A stretch of DNA of 64,000 nt from positions 62,001 to 126,000 of the forward strand of contig NZ_BAYB01000013.1 in the NCBI RefSeq assembly GCF_000685035.1, read 5' to 3'. A program made the translations under genes and the position numbers. This stretch comes from Paraburkholderia ferrariae NBRC 106233 (lineage in GTDB: Bacteria; Pseudomonadota; Gammaproteobacteria; Burkholderiales; Burkholderiaceae). Positions 34,907 to 43,790 of the stretch are shown piece by piece. Position 1 is the first letter of the stretch. Each line of letters begins with the position of its first letter. Under the pieces are notes generated by a model. That model saw nothing but the letters and a program-made list of their open reading frames with translations, did not search any database and was not told the DNA's origin.

Positions 34907-35800
34907 TTAAAAAAGGCTCAGGTTACCCACCATTCCTGAGGCCTTGGACGCGACCTCTTTGACCGCCGATTTCAGAAAATCGAACTCGGCGCGAAAACGG
35001 TCAGTGGGACCAGCAACATTGAGCGAAGCAATACACTTGCCGTTCGCGTCGAACACCGGTGCAGCAACCGAAGCGAGTCCCTTCATATAAACATCGAAGG
35101 AGGACGATACGCCTTCGCTGCGAATGGTTGTGATCTCTTTCGTGAGCATGGGGCGGGTATACGTCACCGCCATGTTCTGCTTGAAGACTACCGTGGCAAG
35201 GTAGCGCCGCACCCAGTCGCGGTCCGCGTACGCCAGCAGCAACCGTCCCGCAGAACTCGCATAGAGTGGTCGTGAAGTACCAACCGGCACCTGGTAACGT
35301 ATCGGATGCGGGCTTTCCAGTATCTCCACGTAAGTGATGACCTCCGCCTCAGGTACCATCACTCCCAGCATGACTGTCTCTTCAGTGCGCTGCGACAGGT
35401 CTTCCATGAACGGCCGGATCTGCTTCGGGAAATTCCATGCCGTCATGACGCCCGCTGCGAGGCGAAAGATGGATGGCCCCAATCGGTAGATCCCGCCAGA
35501 ATGCGAAAGATATCCTTCCGCAACCAGCGGGCGAAGCAGGTTGAGCAGACTGCTCTTCGGTGATTCAAGCGCAATGCTCAGTTCAGCGAGCGAAAGCCCC
35601 TCGCGGGCCTGCGACAGGACATCGAACATGCGCAGGAGCCGCGCTAACGATCGCGGTCCCGAGTTCTCGGCAACGGCGGCCTCGGGAGGGTTTTTTTCAA
35701 TAGATGCAGTCCTGGGCATGGCGAAGATTTCAGACGTTCGAATAGTATCGCGGGTAGGCGTACCCTGCGGCATCGGGAGAGCCTGATGCCCGGCAAGCAT
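34907..35800 (-). CDS. IclR-family transcriptional regulator
   Basis: 297 residues from ATG 35800, which has CGGAG 7 bases upstream; an internal ATG at 35719 would give 270 residues but lacks a ribosome site. The winged HTH (L-S-L-A-E-L-S-I-A-L-E-S-P-K-S-S-L-L-N-L-L-R-P-L-V-A-E-G-Y-L) is followed by the IclR effector domain with Y-A-S-S-A-G-R-L-L-L-A. IclR proteins commonly control aromatic and alicyclic acid catabolism. A GTTCTAAA element at 35828-35835 (minus strand), 30 bases upstream of its start, also occurs in the main divergent promoter at 30.9 kb, so it is my leading candidate for the island's regulator. Confidence 0.9.
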   Translation of the reverse strand: MLAGHQALPMPQGTPTRDTIRTSEIFAMPRTASIEKNPPEAAVAENSGPRSLARLLRMFDVLSQAREGLSLAELSIALESPKSSLLNLLRPLVAEGYLSHSGGIYRLGPSIFRLAAGVMTAWNFPKQIRPFMEDLSQRTEETVMLGVMVPEAEVITYVEILESPHPIRYQVPVGTSRPLYASSAGRLLLAYADRDWVRRYLATVVFKQNMAVTYTRPMLTKEITTIRSEGVSSSFDVYMKGLASVAAPVFDANGKCIASLNVAGPTDRFRAEFDFLKSAVKEVASKASGMVGNLSLF

Positions 35801-35889
35801 ACCAGAACTCCGAGATTCGCCGCAGTTTTTAGAACGCCGTTCGAGAAGCTTCCTGCCGGAGCGTCCCCTCCTTCGCCCCGCACGCGGCG

Positions 35890-38001
35890 CTAACGCAGCA
35901 CGAGGAGATTGTCGACAGCCACACAGCCCGCCGGCGATGCAAGTACCGGATTCAGATCGAGCTCGCCCAGCCGTCCACCCGCCGCCGCGCCAAAACGCGA
36001 TACGGCGGCAATAAGGCTACACAACGCCCGACGATCTACGGGCTTTTTCCCGCGCAAGCCATTCAGCACCGCCGCGCCGCGCAGTTCGTCCAGCATACGC
36101 CCGGCTTCAGCTTCACTCACCGGAGCACGCCGGAACGCCACGTCCCGGAGTACCTCGATCAGGACGCCGCCCAGGCCGACCATCACAACCGGGCCAAAGA
36201 CCGGATCCTGATTGAGGCCGACGACCAGCTCGACGGCATCGGGCTGCGAAATCATTTTCTGTACGATGACCCCATCGATGTGCGCTGTCTGATCGTATTG
36301 TCGAACGTTGTCCGTTATGCGGGTGAACGCCGCACGCACCGCCTCTGCATCGCGCAGGTTCAGCTCCACCCCTTTGGCCTCCGTCTTGTGCAGGATTTGC
36401 GGCGACTCGATCTTCAATACAACGGGAAAGCCAAGCTTCGCGGCCGCCGCTGCGGCAGCGTCGGCCGTTCTCGCGAGCGCCAGCGGCGCGACGGATACCC
36501 CGGCAGCCTTCAGCAACGCTGCAGAGGCCTCCGTCCCAACAACGCCAGTTGAAGCAGGAAGCGTCAAGGCCAACCGTGCGACGTCTGCGAGCGCCGTTTC
36601 CCTGCCATGCCTGTCTGCTTGCCAATGACGCCGCATTTCGGCGTGGCGTACGAGCGCCGCCACTGCGTCGACCGCCGGTTCAGGGCCGCGCAGCACTGCG
36701 ACATTCGCTGCGGTAAGTCGCTGCACCGCGTCGTCTTCGGCCCCAACCCAGGATAGAACGAACGGCTTCTGCACACGGGCTCGCAGGTCCGAAAAGGCCT
36801 TCACCATGAAATCGACATCCCGTGTCGATCCCATCCAGGCGATACCGATATCAACGTTCGGGTCGTTCAGCACGAGTTCGAACGCTTCGCAGACCAACCC
36901 GGGACTGAACATCCCGACCGCTGTGACATCCACGGGATTTGCGAAGGACCCGAACTCCGGCAGGATACTTTTGAGTGCGGCTGCGGTCTTCTCCGTGAGG
37001 ACAGGCACCTGTAATCCCGTTTCCGCGGCACGATCAACCATCATCGCACCCGCCCCGCCCGAGCGCGTGAGGATGCCCACCCGGTTCCCGTCTGGCATCG
37101 GGCAACCGGAAAACGCGCTGGAAAAATCGAGCAGTTGCTCGTCACTTCGCGCGCGGATGACGCCATATTGCCGGGCCACGCCGTCGAAGATCGCGTCGGA
37201 GCCAGCCAACGATCCCGTGTGCGATGCGACGGCCCTGGCACCAGCGTCCGTGCGGCCAAGCTTGGTCAGAACGAGAGGTTTCGCTTCCTGCTGCGCCTGC
37301 TCCGCCATTTCGACAAAACCAGCGCCATTGCGCACGCCCTCCATAAATCCCGCACAAACCTTGATCCGGGAATCGGCCATGACCTCCTTCATTGCCTCCA
37401 CGAAGCCAACGTCCGCCTCGTTACCGATAGTCACCAGATAACCCACATGGAGGCCGCGTTTTTTCCCGACGCCAATCGTGGAAGTGCCGAGGGCGCCCGA
37501 CTGGGTGACCATGCCGATCGGGCCACCCGGCGTCGGCTCCAGCGCAAACCTGGCGAACGACGCCATGACCTTGTCGAAGGCGTTCACCATCCCGAGACAG
37601 TTAGGGCCCAACACCCGAACGCCGGTCTCCCGTGCAACCTCGGTCAATTCCTGCTGAAGTGCAACACCCTCCCCTCCCACCTCCGCAAAGCCCGATGCGA
37701 ATACAACCGCGGCCCCGACGCCTTTCCGCCCGAGCGCGCGAATGCTTTCAATCACCCGTGTATGTCCAACGGTGACGACCGCAAGATCGACCTCTGCGGG
37801 AATTTCCTCCACGGTCGCATAGCATTTCAGCCCCGCAATTTCCGTGTATTTCGGGTTAACCGGGTAAATGGGCCCGGTATAGCCTTTGTCGAGCAGCGCT
37901 TTCAGCGGAATCCCATTGAGTTTGCTGAAGTCCTCCGAGGCCCCCAGAATAGCAATTGAGCGCGGCTTCAGGAGGGCCGCCAGGTTCGTGCGCTTCGTCA
38001 T
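35890..38001 (-). CDS. NDP-forming acyl-CoA synthetase (fused alpha/beta subunits)
   Basis: 703 residues: N-terminal CoA-binding domain (S-I-A-I-L-G-A-S-E-D), succinyl-CoA-ligase-like domain with the phosphohistidine loop A-S-H-T-G-S-L-A-G-S-D, then a C-terminal ATP-grasp domain (F-P-V-V-L-K-I-E-S-P-Q-I-L-H-K-T-E-A-K-G-V). It makes an acyl-CoA from acid, ATP and CoA, releasing ADP and phosphate. In this island it probably activates the carboxylic acid substrate. A second, partial member is at 63.3 kb. Confidence 0.9.
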   Translation of the reverse strand: MTKRTNLAALLKPRSIAILGASEDFSKLNGIPLKALLDKGYTGPIYPVNPKYTEIAGLKCYATVEEIPAEVDLAVVTVGHTRVIESIRALGRKGVGAAVVFASGFAEVGGEGVALQQELTEVARETGVRVLGPNCLGMVNAFDKVMASFARFALEPTPGGPIGMVTQSGALGTSTIGVGKKRGLHVGYLVTIGNEADVGFVEAMKEVMADSRIKVCAGFMEGVRNGAGFVEMAEQAQQEAKPLVLTKLGRTDAGARAVASHTGSLAGSDAIFDGVARQYGVIRARSDEQLLDFSSAFSGCPMPDGNRVGILTRSGGAGAMMVDRAAETGLQVPVLTEKTAAALKSILPEFGSFANPVDVTAVGMFSPGLVCEAFELVLNDPNVDIGIAWMGSTRDVDFMVKAFSDLRARVQKPFVLSWVGAEDDAVQRLTAANVAVLRGPEPAVDAVAALVRHAEMRRHWQADRHGRETALADVARLALTLPASTGVVGTEASAALLKAAGVSVAPLALARTADAAAAAAAKLGFPVVLKIESPQILHKTEAKGVELNLRDAEAVRAAFTRITDNVRQYDQTAHIDGVIVQKMISQPDAVELVVGLNQDPVFGPVVMVGLGGVLIEVLRDVAFRRAPVSEAEAGRMLDELRGAAVLNGLRGKKPVDRRALCSLIAAVSRFGAAAGGRLGELDLNPVLASPAGCVAVDNLLVLR

Positions 38002-38124
38002 GGTTTCTCTTTCGCTCCTCTACCCATATCATTCTAAAATACAAACTCTGTTCAGTATTGTTCTGCGCACACGAAAAGTCAATCGTACCGCAGGGTGATC
38101 GCAATTGCGCAGGGAACCTGTCTA

Positions 38125-38153
38125 TTGACAGTATTGCGACCACATCCTAGTAT
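38125..38153 (+). promoter_or_regulatory. Candidate sigma70 promoter for the 38.2-41.3 kb operon
   Basis: TTGACA (38125-38130), 17-base spacer, TAGTAT (38148-38153), 45 bases before ATG 38198. The -35 is a consensus match. About 80 bases upstream, 38031-38046 holds ATTCTAAAATACAAAC, which matches 12 of 16 bases of the element in the 30.9-kb divergent promoter. Confidence 0.5.
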
Positions 38154-38197
38154 CGAACACGATCCTTGTAAACCAACGACGTTCATATATTCGAATC

Positions 38198-39352
38198 ATG
38201 ACCGCACAGCAGAGCAATCCGCCGAACTCAGGCATCGACTTCGCCGATCCCGTGGATGACAACGACGATGTCTCGAGCCTGCTGCTTGAGGCCGGCGATC
38301 GAGCCTTCACGGATCTTTGCACGAAAGAGTTGCTCGATCGCGCCGAGGAAGGCGAGTGGCCCGCAGAGCTATGGAAGCAACTCGATGAGCTCGGGTTTTC
38401 AAAAGCGGTGTTACGCGAAGAGGACGGGGGCGCAGGACTGAGCGTGGTCGATTCGATGCGCCTCGTTCGCCTGGCAGCTCAGCATGCTGTACCCCTCCCG
38501 CTTGGCGAGACCCTGCTCGCAGCATGGTGCCTGCGCCAGTCGGGGCTCGCTGTGCCCGATGGCCCGCTTGCCTTCGGTCCGCTTGGGCCGCCCGGGGATC
38601 TGCGGCTGGAGGCAGATGGAGAACACTGGTGCCTGTCGGGCGTCATGCGGCGAATTCCGTGGGGCGATCGCCTTTCGGCAGCCGTGCTCCTGCTGGCCGC
38701 AGAGGACGGTATCAATGTTGTGCGAGTGGCGCGCGAGAATTATTGGGTGACCGGGCACAGCAACATCGCCGGTGAGCCGCGATGTGACCTGCATTTCGAA
38801 GGAATCCGGTTGACGCGCGATGACGTACGCCGGTGGCCAGCAGCATCGTTACCGATCCATCAGCCCGACCTGGCACTCGTTCTGGGCGCCATGCTGCGCG
38901 CGCAGCAAATGGCGGGAGCACTTGTTCGCGTGCGGGACCTGGCGGTCCGGTATGCATCGGAACGCGTGCAGTTTGGCAAACCCTTGAACAGGTTGCCTGC
39001 CGTACAGCAGAATCTCGCGATCATCGCAGGCCATGCCGCCGCGGCCAGTGTCGCCGCTGATCTGGCGCTTGATGCCCTTGCCTCCCCGAACCAGGATCTC
39101 ACGGATTCCATTGCAATAGCCAAGATCCGGACGGGAGAAGCGGTCGGGATTGCCGCCCGTCTTGCGCACCAGGTACACGGCGCGATGGGCTTCACCTACG
39201 AGCACCAGTTGCATCACTACACCCGACGACTGTGGGCATGGCGCGACGAATGCGGCAACGAACGCCAATGGGCTGTATTGCTTGGGCGGCATATCGCGGC
39301 TGCCGGACCCGACGCCCTTTGGAGCTACGTAACGCGAGTAGCCAGGCTCTGA
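38198..39352 (+). CDS. Acyl-CoA dehydrogenase-like protein, small subunit of a pair
   Basis: 384 residues, divergent member of the family. The first 30 residues are acidic. The C-terminal half keeps R-V-Q-F-G-K-P-L-N-R-L-P-A-V-Q-Q-N-L-A and A-H-Q-V-H-G-A-M-G-F-T-Y-E-H-Q-L. The middle FAD-contact strands are weak. It pairs with the next gene (35-bp gap) as an alpha2beta2 dehydrogenase of the kind used on ring-bearing acyl-CoAs. The start lacks a clear ribosome site. Confidence 0.83.
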   Translation: MTAQQSNPPNSGIDFADPVDDNDDVSSLLLEAGDRAFTDLCTKELLDRAEEGEWPAELWKQLDELGFSKAVLREEDGGAGLSVVDSMRLVRLAAQHAVPLPLGETLLAAWCLRQSGLAVPDGPLAFGPLGPPGDLRLEADGEHWCLSGVMRRIPWGDRLSAAVLLLAAEDGINVVRVARENYWVTGHSNIAGEPRCDLHFEGIRLTRDDVRRWPAASLPIHQPDLALVLGAMLRAQQMAGALVRVRDLAVRYASERVQFGKPLNRLPAVQQNLAIIAGHAAAASVAADLALDALASPNQDLTDSIAIAKIRTGEAVGIAARLAHQVHGAMGFTYEHQLHHYTRRLWAWRDECGNERQWAVLLGRHIAAAGPDALWSYVTRVARL

Positions 39353-39387
39353 TCAGATAAGACAAAGCGGTTTCAAGAGGATTACGA

Positions 39388-40527
39388 ATGAACTATTCTT
39401 TCGAGCTTCCCCCTCGCTCTACAAAACTGGACGCCCTGCGTGAGGAAGTTCGCGAATTCCTGATCAAAAATCTGTCCAGTATTCCGATGCACATGCGGGC
39501 TCGTTCGTGGCACGGATTCGACGCCGAATTCAGCCGGAAAGTCGCCGAGCGCGGTTGGGTCGGTATGACGTGGCCCAAAAAGTACGGTGGCCAGGAGCGC
39601 ACCATGCTCGAGCGTTATGTCGTGCTCGAGGAGATGGTGGCTGCGGGTGCACCGGTGAATGCGCACTGGACCGGTGATCGACAGAGTGGGCAACTCCTGT
39701 TGCGGTATGGGACCGACCATCAAAAGGAGTCGATCCTGCCGAAAGTCGCGCGCGGAGAGATTTTTTTCTGCATCGGAATGAGCGAGCCCGACGCCGGATC
39801 AGATCTCGCGAATATCCGCACTCGGGCCACACGCGCTCCCGGCGGGTGGATCGTAAATGGAACCAAGATCTGGACATCGGGCGCGCACCAGAAACATTAC
39901 ATGATTATGCTTGCCCGTACACGTCCCCCCGAAGATGATCGGCATGCAGGCATGAGCCAGTTTATGGTGGATCTGGGTTTGCCGGGCATTGCGGTACGGC
40001 CTATCCGCAACATGGCAGGCGAATTGCACTTTAACGAAGTTGTCTTCACTGATTGTTTCCTGCCGGACGACTGCCTGGTCGGAACAGAAGGCGACGGCTG
40101 GAAACAGGTAATGAGCGAGCTCTCGTTCGAACGAAGCGGACCGGAGCGGTTTTTGACTGCGCAGATCCTGCTTCGCGAGCTTGTGCGAATTGCGGGTCAA
40201 CAACCAGGCGACGAGGTTTCTGCCGCCATTGGCTCCCTTGTTGCTCATCTCGCTACGCTCCGTCGAATGTCTTTCGCCGTGGCGAGTGCGCTGCAGGACA
40301 AACGCGAAGTCGGCACCATTGCGTCAATTGTCAAGGATCTGGGCTCCGTCTTTGAGCAATCGATTCCTGACATTGCTCGCCAGGTACTTTCGCTGGAGCA
40401 GCTTCAGGACGAGGAATTCCAGGACGTGTTCCGCTACACGATGCTGGCCTCGCCTTCGTTCTCCATCTACGGCGGCACACGCGAAATCCTGCGCAGCATC
40501 ATTGGCAAATCCCTGCAGGCGGCATGA
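39388..40527 (+). CDS. Acyl-CoA dehydrogenase, large subunit of a pair
   Basis: 379 residues. W-P-K-K-Y-G-G-Q near 66, G-M-S-E-P-D-A-G-S-D-L-A-N for FAD, and C-terminal I-Y-G-G-T-R-E-I-L-R-S-I-I, again with Gly where the medium-chain catalytic Glu would be. It resembles the PimC/FadE26-type partner. AGAGGA precedes the ATG. With the preceding gene it gives a second heteromeric dehydrogenase. Confidence 0.88.
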   Translation: MNYSFELPPRSTKLDALREEVREFLIKNLSSIPMHMRARSWHGFDAEFSRKVAERGWVGMTWPKKYGGQERTMLERYVVLEEMVAAGAPVNAHWTGDRQSGQLLLRYGTDHQKESILPKVARGEIFFCIGMSEPDAGSDLANIRTRATRAPGGWIVNGTKIWTSGAHQKHYMIMLARTRPPEDDRHAGMSQFMVDLGLPGIAVRPIRNMAGELHFNEVVFTDCFLPDDCLVGTEGDGWKQVMSELSFERSGPERFLTAQILLRELVRIAGQQPGDEVSAAIGSLVAHLATLRRMSFAVASALQDKREVGTIASIVKDLGSVFEQSIPDIARQVLSLEQLQDEEFQDVFRYTMLASPSFSIYGGTREILRSIIGKSLQAA

Positions 40528-40528
40528 C

Positions 40529-41332
40529 ATGACATCAGACAGCGGATCACCCACTATTCTCTACAGCGAAGAGGGTCATGTCGCGCTTTTGACACTCAAT
40601 CGGCCGGACAGACTGAATGCATTTACCACGCCCATGGTACAGCTGTGGGCCGAACTGCTGGAGCGGGCCGAGGCAGATTCAAACATTCGTGCAGTGGTGG
40701 TCACTGGCGCGGGGCGTGCGTTCTGCACCGGCGGTGACACCCAGGAGATGGGCGCATCCGAGTCCAATACTCCGCTCACGATCAAGCGCCGACTGACCGA
40801 CGGCGTTCAAAGAATCCCACTTCAACTGGAACGGATGGTCAAACCCGTCATTGCTGCGGTAAATGGCCTCGCAATCGGCGCCGGCATGGACCTGGCTCTG
40901 ATGTGCGACGTGAGGTTCGCGGCAGACAACGCGAAGATGGCAGAGTCGTATGCGCGAATCGGCCTCGTTCCCGGAGCGGGAGGTGCCTGGTTTTTGCCGC
41001 GTCTCGTCGGCACCGCGAAGGCACTGGAGCTGTTCTGGAGTGCAGAAAACATCGATGCTTCAGAGGCGCTGCGCCTTGGCCTCGTCAATCAGGTTCATCC
41101 GGGCGACGAACTGCTCCAGCGCACCATGGACTTCGCGCAGCGCGTTGCATCTGCCCCCCCCTTGGCGGTGCAGTTGATCAAGCGCACGGTTTATGAGAGC
41201 GTCCGCCTTGATCTGCGGGCCAGTCTGGATCTGGTCTCTTCGCACATGACGATCGTGCGAAACAGTGAGGACCATGCCGAGGCGCTCGCCGCGTTGAAGG
41301 AAAAGCGCGAGGGCAGTTACCGTGGGCGATGA
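40529..41332 (+). CDS. Enoyl-CoA hydratase/isomerase family protein
   Basis: 267 residues; ATG 40529 lies just after the preceding stop (40525-40527). The first catalytic Glu is replaced by D121 (G-A-G-M-D-L-A-L-M-C-D) and the second by Y141 (S-Y-A-R-I-G-L-V-P-G-A-G-G), so standard hydratase chemistry is doubtful; isomerase or another crotonase reaction is more likely. Last gene of the 38.2-kb operon. Confidence 0.82.
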   Translation: MTSDSGSPTILYSEEGHVALLTLNRPDRLNAFTTPMVQLWAELLERAEADSNIRAVVVTGAGRAFCTGGDTQEMGASESNTPLTIKRRLTDGVQRIPLQLERMVKPVIAAVNGLAIGAGMDLALMCDVRFAADNAKMAESYARIGLVPGAGGAWFLPRLVGTAKALELFWSAENIDASEALRLGLVNQVHPGDELLQRTMDFAQRVASAPPLAVQLIKRTVYESVRLDLRASLDLVSSHMTIVRNSEDHAEALAALKEKREGSYRGR

Positions 41333-41631
41333 AACCGCAGGTCCGTATCCGTCCAGGAATCCCTCGAATGGCAAGTGCCACCGATTTCGCAGAAACTTCA
41401 GTACGGTCGGGAATAGGGATCGTCGTGGCGCCGATACGTGGTGACGTCTTCGCCGTTGAGGGAATATTGCGCGCGACAATGGACTGCCGCCGCGGGGCTT
41501 CGGCGCTGCGTAAGCGTTGAGGCAGTGCCGTGTTGACTGATGTGAGAAGATGGCGCACGCGGATTCTGTAAGAGCGATAGAATCAGGTTACGGACGTCGC
41601 ACAGAAACTGGATTGTCGCCGGGGGCGGTTA
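41333..41631. other. Short non-coding stretch, nothing recognised
   Basis: 299 bp after the crotonase and before the GFA gene. A 63-codon frame starts at 41329, overlapping the crotonase stop, but I recognise no domain in it and it has no ribosome site. The stretch borders the mobile-element remnants and may be junction DNA. Confidence 0.3.
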
Positions 41632-42030
41632 ATGATACGAACCTATCAGGGCTCGTGCCACTGCAAAACAGTGCGCTTCGAGATTGACGCCGATATAGAC
41701 CATGTCCGTGTGTGCGACTGCTCTGTCTGTGCGATGCGGGGCGCGTTAATCCATCGCGTTCCTGCTGATGCATTCCGCCTTCAAACGCCGTTAGATAATC
41801 TATCTGTCTATCGCTGGGGTTCACGAACCGCGGCGGACTATTTTTGTCCCACCTGCGGAGTCTTGCCATTTCGCAAGCCAAGCGCTCCTACTGCCGAGGA
41901 AGCAGCAAACGGCCTGGCTCCCTTTGATGGCTGGGCGGTGAACACTCGTTGCCTGGAGGGTTTCGACCCATCGGGCGTGCCAGTGAGGACAGTGCGTGGA
42001 AGCACGCTCGTCATCAGGCAGTCCCGATAG
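41632..42030 (+). CDS. GFA / CENP-V family zinc protein
   Basis: 132 residues. Zinc ligands fit the glutathione-dependent formaldehyde-activating fold: C9 and C11 (S-C-H-C-K-T-V-R-F-E), C28, C30 and C33 (C-D-C-S-V-C), C72 and C75 (F-C-P-T-C-G). The family is small and mostly without a proven function; formaldehyde-glutathione conjugation is shown only for some. It stands alone between the catabolic genes and the insertion-sequence debris. Confidence 0.85.
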   Translation: MIRTYQGSCHCKTVRFEIDADIDHVRVCDCSVCAMRGALIHRVPADAFRLQTPLDNLSVYRWGSRTAADYFCPTCGVLPFRKPSAPTAEEAANGLAPFDGWAVNTRCLEGFDPSGVPVRTVRGSTLVIRQSR

Positions 42031-42122
42031 ACGACCTCAACGACTCACGACAAGCAGTTGGATACCGATTACTTGGGGACCGTTAGCGAGTCGCGCTGCC
42101 TTGGCCGGACGCAGACAGCAGA

Positions 42123-42311
42123 GGCGCAACGTTACAGGGCAGCAGTTCATCGCCGCGGTTGATCGCATGGTCGGCGATGCCCGCGCACAAAGCGCAGATA
42201 CGTCTCAGGATCGATGCCGTTTTGCGCCTGGCTCAGGTACACGACGCCGCCATCGGCGCGCGGCCAGACAAAGGGCCCGCGCTCCAGACGTTTGTAACAT
42301 CGCTCGAAATG
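42123..42311 (-). pseudogene. IS66 remnant: TnpB fragment joined to TnpC C-terminus
   Basis: Reading leftward, C-Y-K-R-L-E-R-G-P-F-V-W-P near 42300-42260 resembles IS66 TnpB. It runs directly into N-G-I-D-P-E-T-Y-L-R, and in another frame I-A-D-H-A-I-N-R-G-D-E-L-L-P, the C-terminus of the IS66 transposase TnpC. An internal deletion must have fused them, followed by a frameshift. No intact gene remains. With the TnpA fragment at 43.06-43.38 kb on the same strand it outlines one old IS66 copy. Confidence 0.6.
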
Positions 42312-42346
42312 CAGGCCTTGTTGATACCTCGACGCCGCTTGTCCGC

Positions 42347-42598
42347 GTAACTCATCCCTTCCATCGATTCATTGGACGGCAGCTCATCTGCGTTGGCGAG
42401 CGCTATAACCGCCCCGGCAAGCGTCTCTTGCTACGCATCGACGACAAGAGCTTCTGCTCCGCACCACCGAGGTGGATCGATATGAGCGAACCTGATCCTG
42501 AAGTCCCCATGGGGAAAGAACGTGCGCTGTTCACAGTCGCGGACTTGATGGAGCTGGCTTGCCTTCGTGACACGTCTCTCCTCGCACACGCGAGCTGA
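42347..42598 (+). pseudogene. Y4bD/Y4pK-type (DUF5372) fragment
   Basis: 83 codons to a stop at 42598: V-T-H-P-F-H-R-F at the start, C-V-G-E-R-Y-N-R-P-G-K-R-L-L-L, P-P-R-W-I-D, and L-F-T-V-A-D-L-M-E-L-A. This is the pattern of small Y4bD/Y4pK proteins that accompany insertion sequences in rhizobia and Burkholderiaceae. No start codon with a ribosome site was found, so it is probably a remnant or part of a lost operon. Confidence 0.6.
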
Positions 42599-42728
42599 TA
42601 GCGCCAATTAGCTGTACGCCTAATTTTGCGGCATACGTAAAGTAATTAATGTCGCAATTGTTCTACGTACTGCAGATGAAGTCTCGTCCATACGTTTTTT
42701 ACGCTGTGTAAATTCACCATGATTGCAG

Positions 42729-43050
42729 GTGAAGTACGAGATGTTGCGCCGCGTCTCCGTCGCGAAGGCATCGGTGACATAGGTTTCCGACGAATACGGC
42801 GTCTCACGACCGACCTTCTATCAGGCCCGCACGGACTTCGAGGAGGGTAGGATCGCAGGGCTGGTGCCGAGGAAGCGAGGACCGCATGGTCCACACAAGA
42901 CTCAGGGTGACGTGTTGGCGTTTCTCAAGACACGGCCCGTCCTTGGGGAGCCGATTCGGGCACGTGAGCTAGCAAGGCTGGTTCGGAAGAAATTTGATCT
43001 CGATGTGCATCCAAGAACGATTGAGCGTGCCTTCGGTGTAAAAACCGGCG
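42729..43050 (+). pseudogene. HTH-domain transposase-associated protein remnant
   Basis: From GTG 42729 the frame reads V-K-Y-E-M-L-R-R-V, meets an in-frame TAG at 42780-42782, then continues S-D-E-Y-G-V-S-R-P-T-F-Y-Q-A-R, L-V-P-R-K-R-G-P-H-G-P-H-K and D-V-H-P-R-T-I-E-R-A-F-G-V-K. The winged HTH is typical of a common Burkholderiaceae mobile-element protein. After about 43,050 the frame stays open but runs into IS66 sequence of the opposite strand, so the gene is fused to unrelated DNA. Confidence 0.65.
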
Positions 43051-43056
43051 GAAGAA

Positions 43057-43375
43057 CCAGAGCCGATGCCAGACCGCTAATGCTTGGCCCTTCATTACGC
43101 ATCCGGACGTTGCCGACACTGATTTCAATAGCCCCCGGCGGTGCTGTGACCGGCGCTGGAATCGATGCCAGTGGTGCGACCTTGGTCACTGCTGCATCGA
43201 TCTTTACGGGAAGCAGATCAGCGGGATTGTATTCACCTGCGTGCAACGCCCGGTGCCATTTGAACACCAAGTTCGTGTTCAGCCCGTGTTCCATCGGCTG
43301 GCGTGCGACCGAAACGCCGGGCTCGCTCGCCAGCCTGGCCTCGCGCCGGAATTCGAGCGGATTTCTGATCAGACC
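43057..43375 (-). pseudogene. IS66 TnpA (OrfA) remnant
   Basis: Leftward: E-F-R-R-E-A-R-L-A-S-E-P-G-V-S-V-A-R, then M-E-H-G-L-N-T-N-L-V-F-K-W-H-R-A-L-H-A-G and I-E-I-S-V-G-N-V-R-M-R, characteristic of the IS66 accessory protein TnpA. It breaks off at about 43,057 where the HTH remnant starts. Confidence 0.7.
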
Positions 43376-43400
43376 GTCGAGACGGTACGTCTGGACTCGC

Positions 43401-43790
43401 TTACGGCACTACGCGGGCCTCGCAACCCGAGGTTCGATGGTGGTCTGCCAAGCCGCCGTCGATGAGCGGGGTGGCTTCGACCGGGCGCTCAAGGCTAAAG
43501 GATGTCGTGGCAGTCGACGCGGTCAGCATCACCGCGAGCCGGATACCGCTGTGCTGCAGCGACGAGATTTGCGTTACACCGGTTACGCACGGTCCGTGGG
43601 ATTGGGTTCGATTTTTTTGACCTGAGCCCATGGCGCGGATCGAAGAAGAATCGACGAGGACGCGAGACCCCTGGAGTTGATCGGCAGCGCGTAGCCGCAC
43701 GAGCACAGCGACTTGTACAACCGGCCTCAAGCCCACCGCCTGCCAGTCACACAGGCGCCCCCAACCACTCGTACGCTGCCGCAACCCGCC
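43401..43790 (-). pseudogene. IS5-family transposase remnant
   Basis: Leftward: W-G-R-L-C-D-W-Q-A-V-G, L-R-A-A-D-Q-L, then V-D-S-S-S-I-R-A-M-G-S-G-Q-K, which holds the first DDE aspartate of IS5-like transposases. The downstream part (L-A-V-M-L-T-A-S) is degraded and the catalytic C-terminal half is missing. No terminal inverted repeats were found. Confidence 0.65.

Noticed and set aside
40181..40528. In-frame extension of the crotonase into the preceding dehydrogenase gene
   Set aside because: It reads through a confident dehydrogenase in another frame; family similarity begins only after ATG 40529.
41329..41520. 63-codon frame after the crotonase
   Set aside because: Overlaps the preceding stop, no ribosome site and no recognisable similarity.
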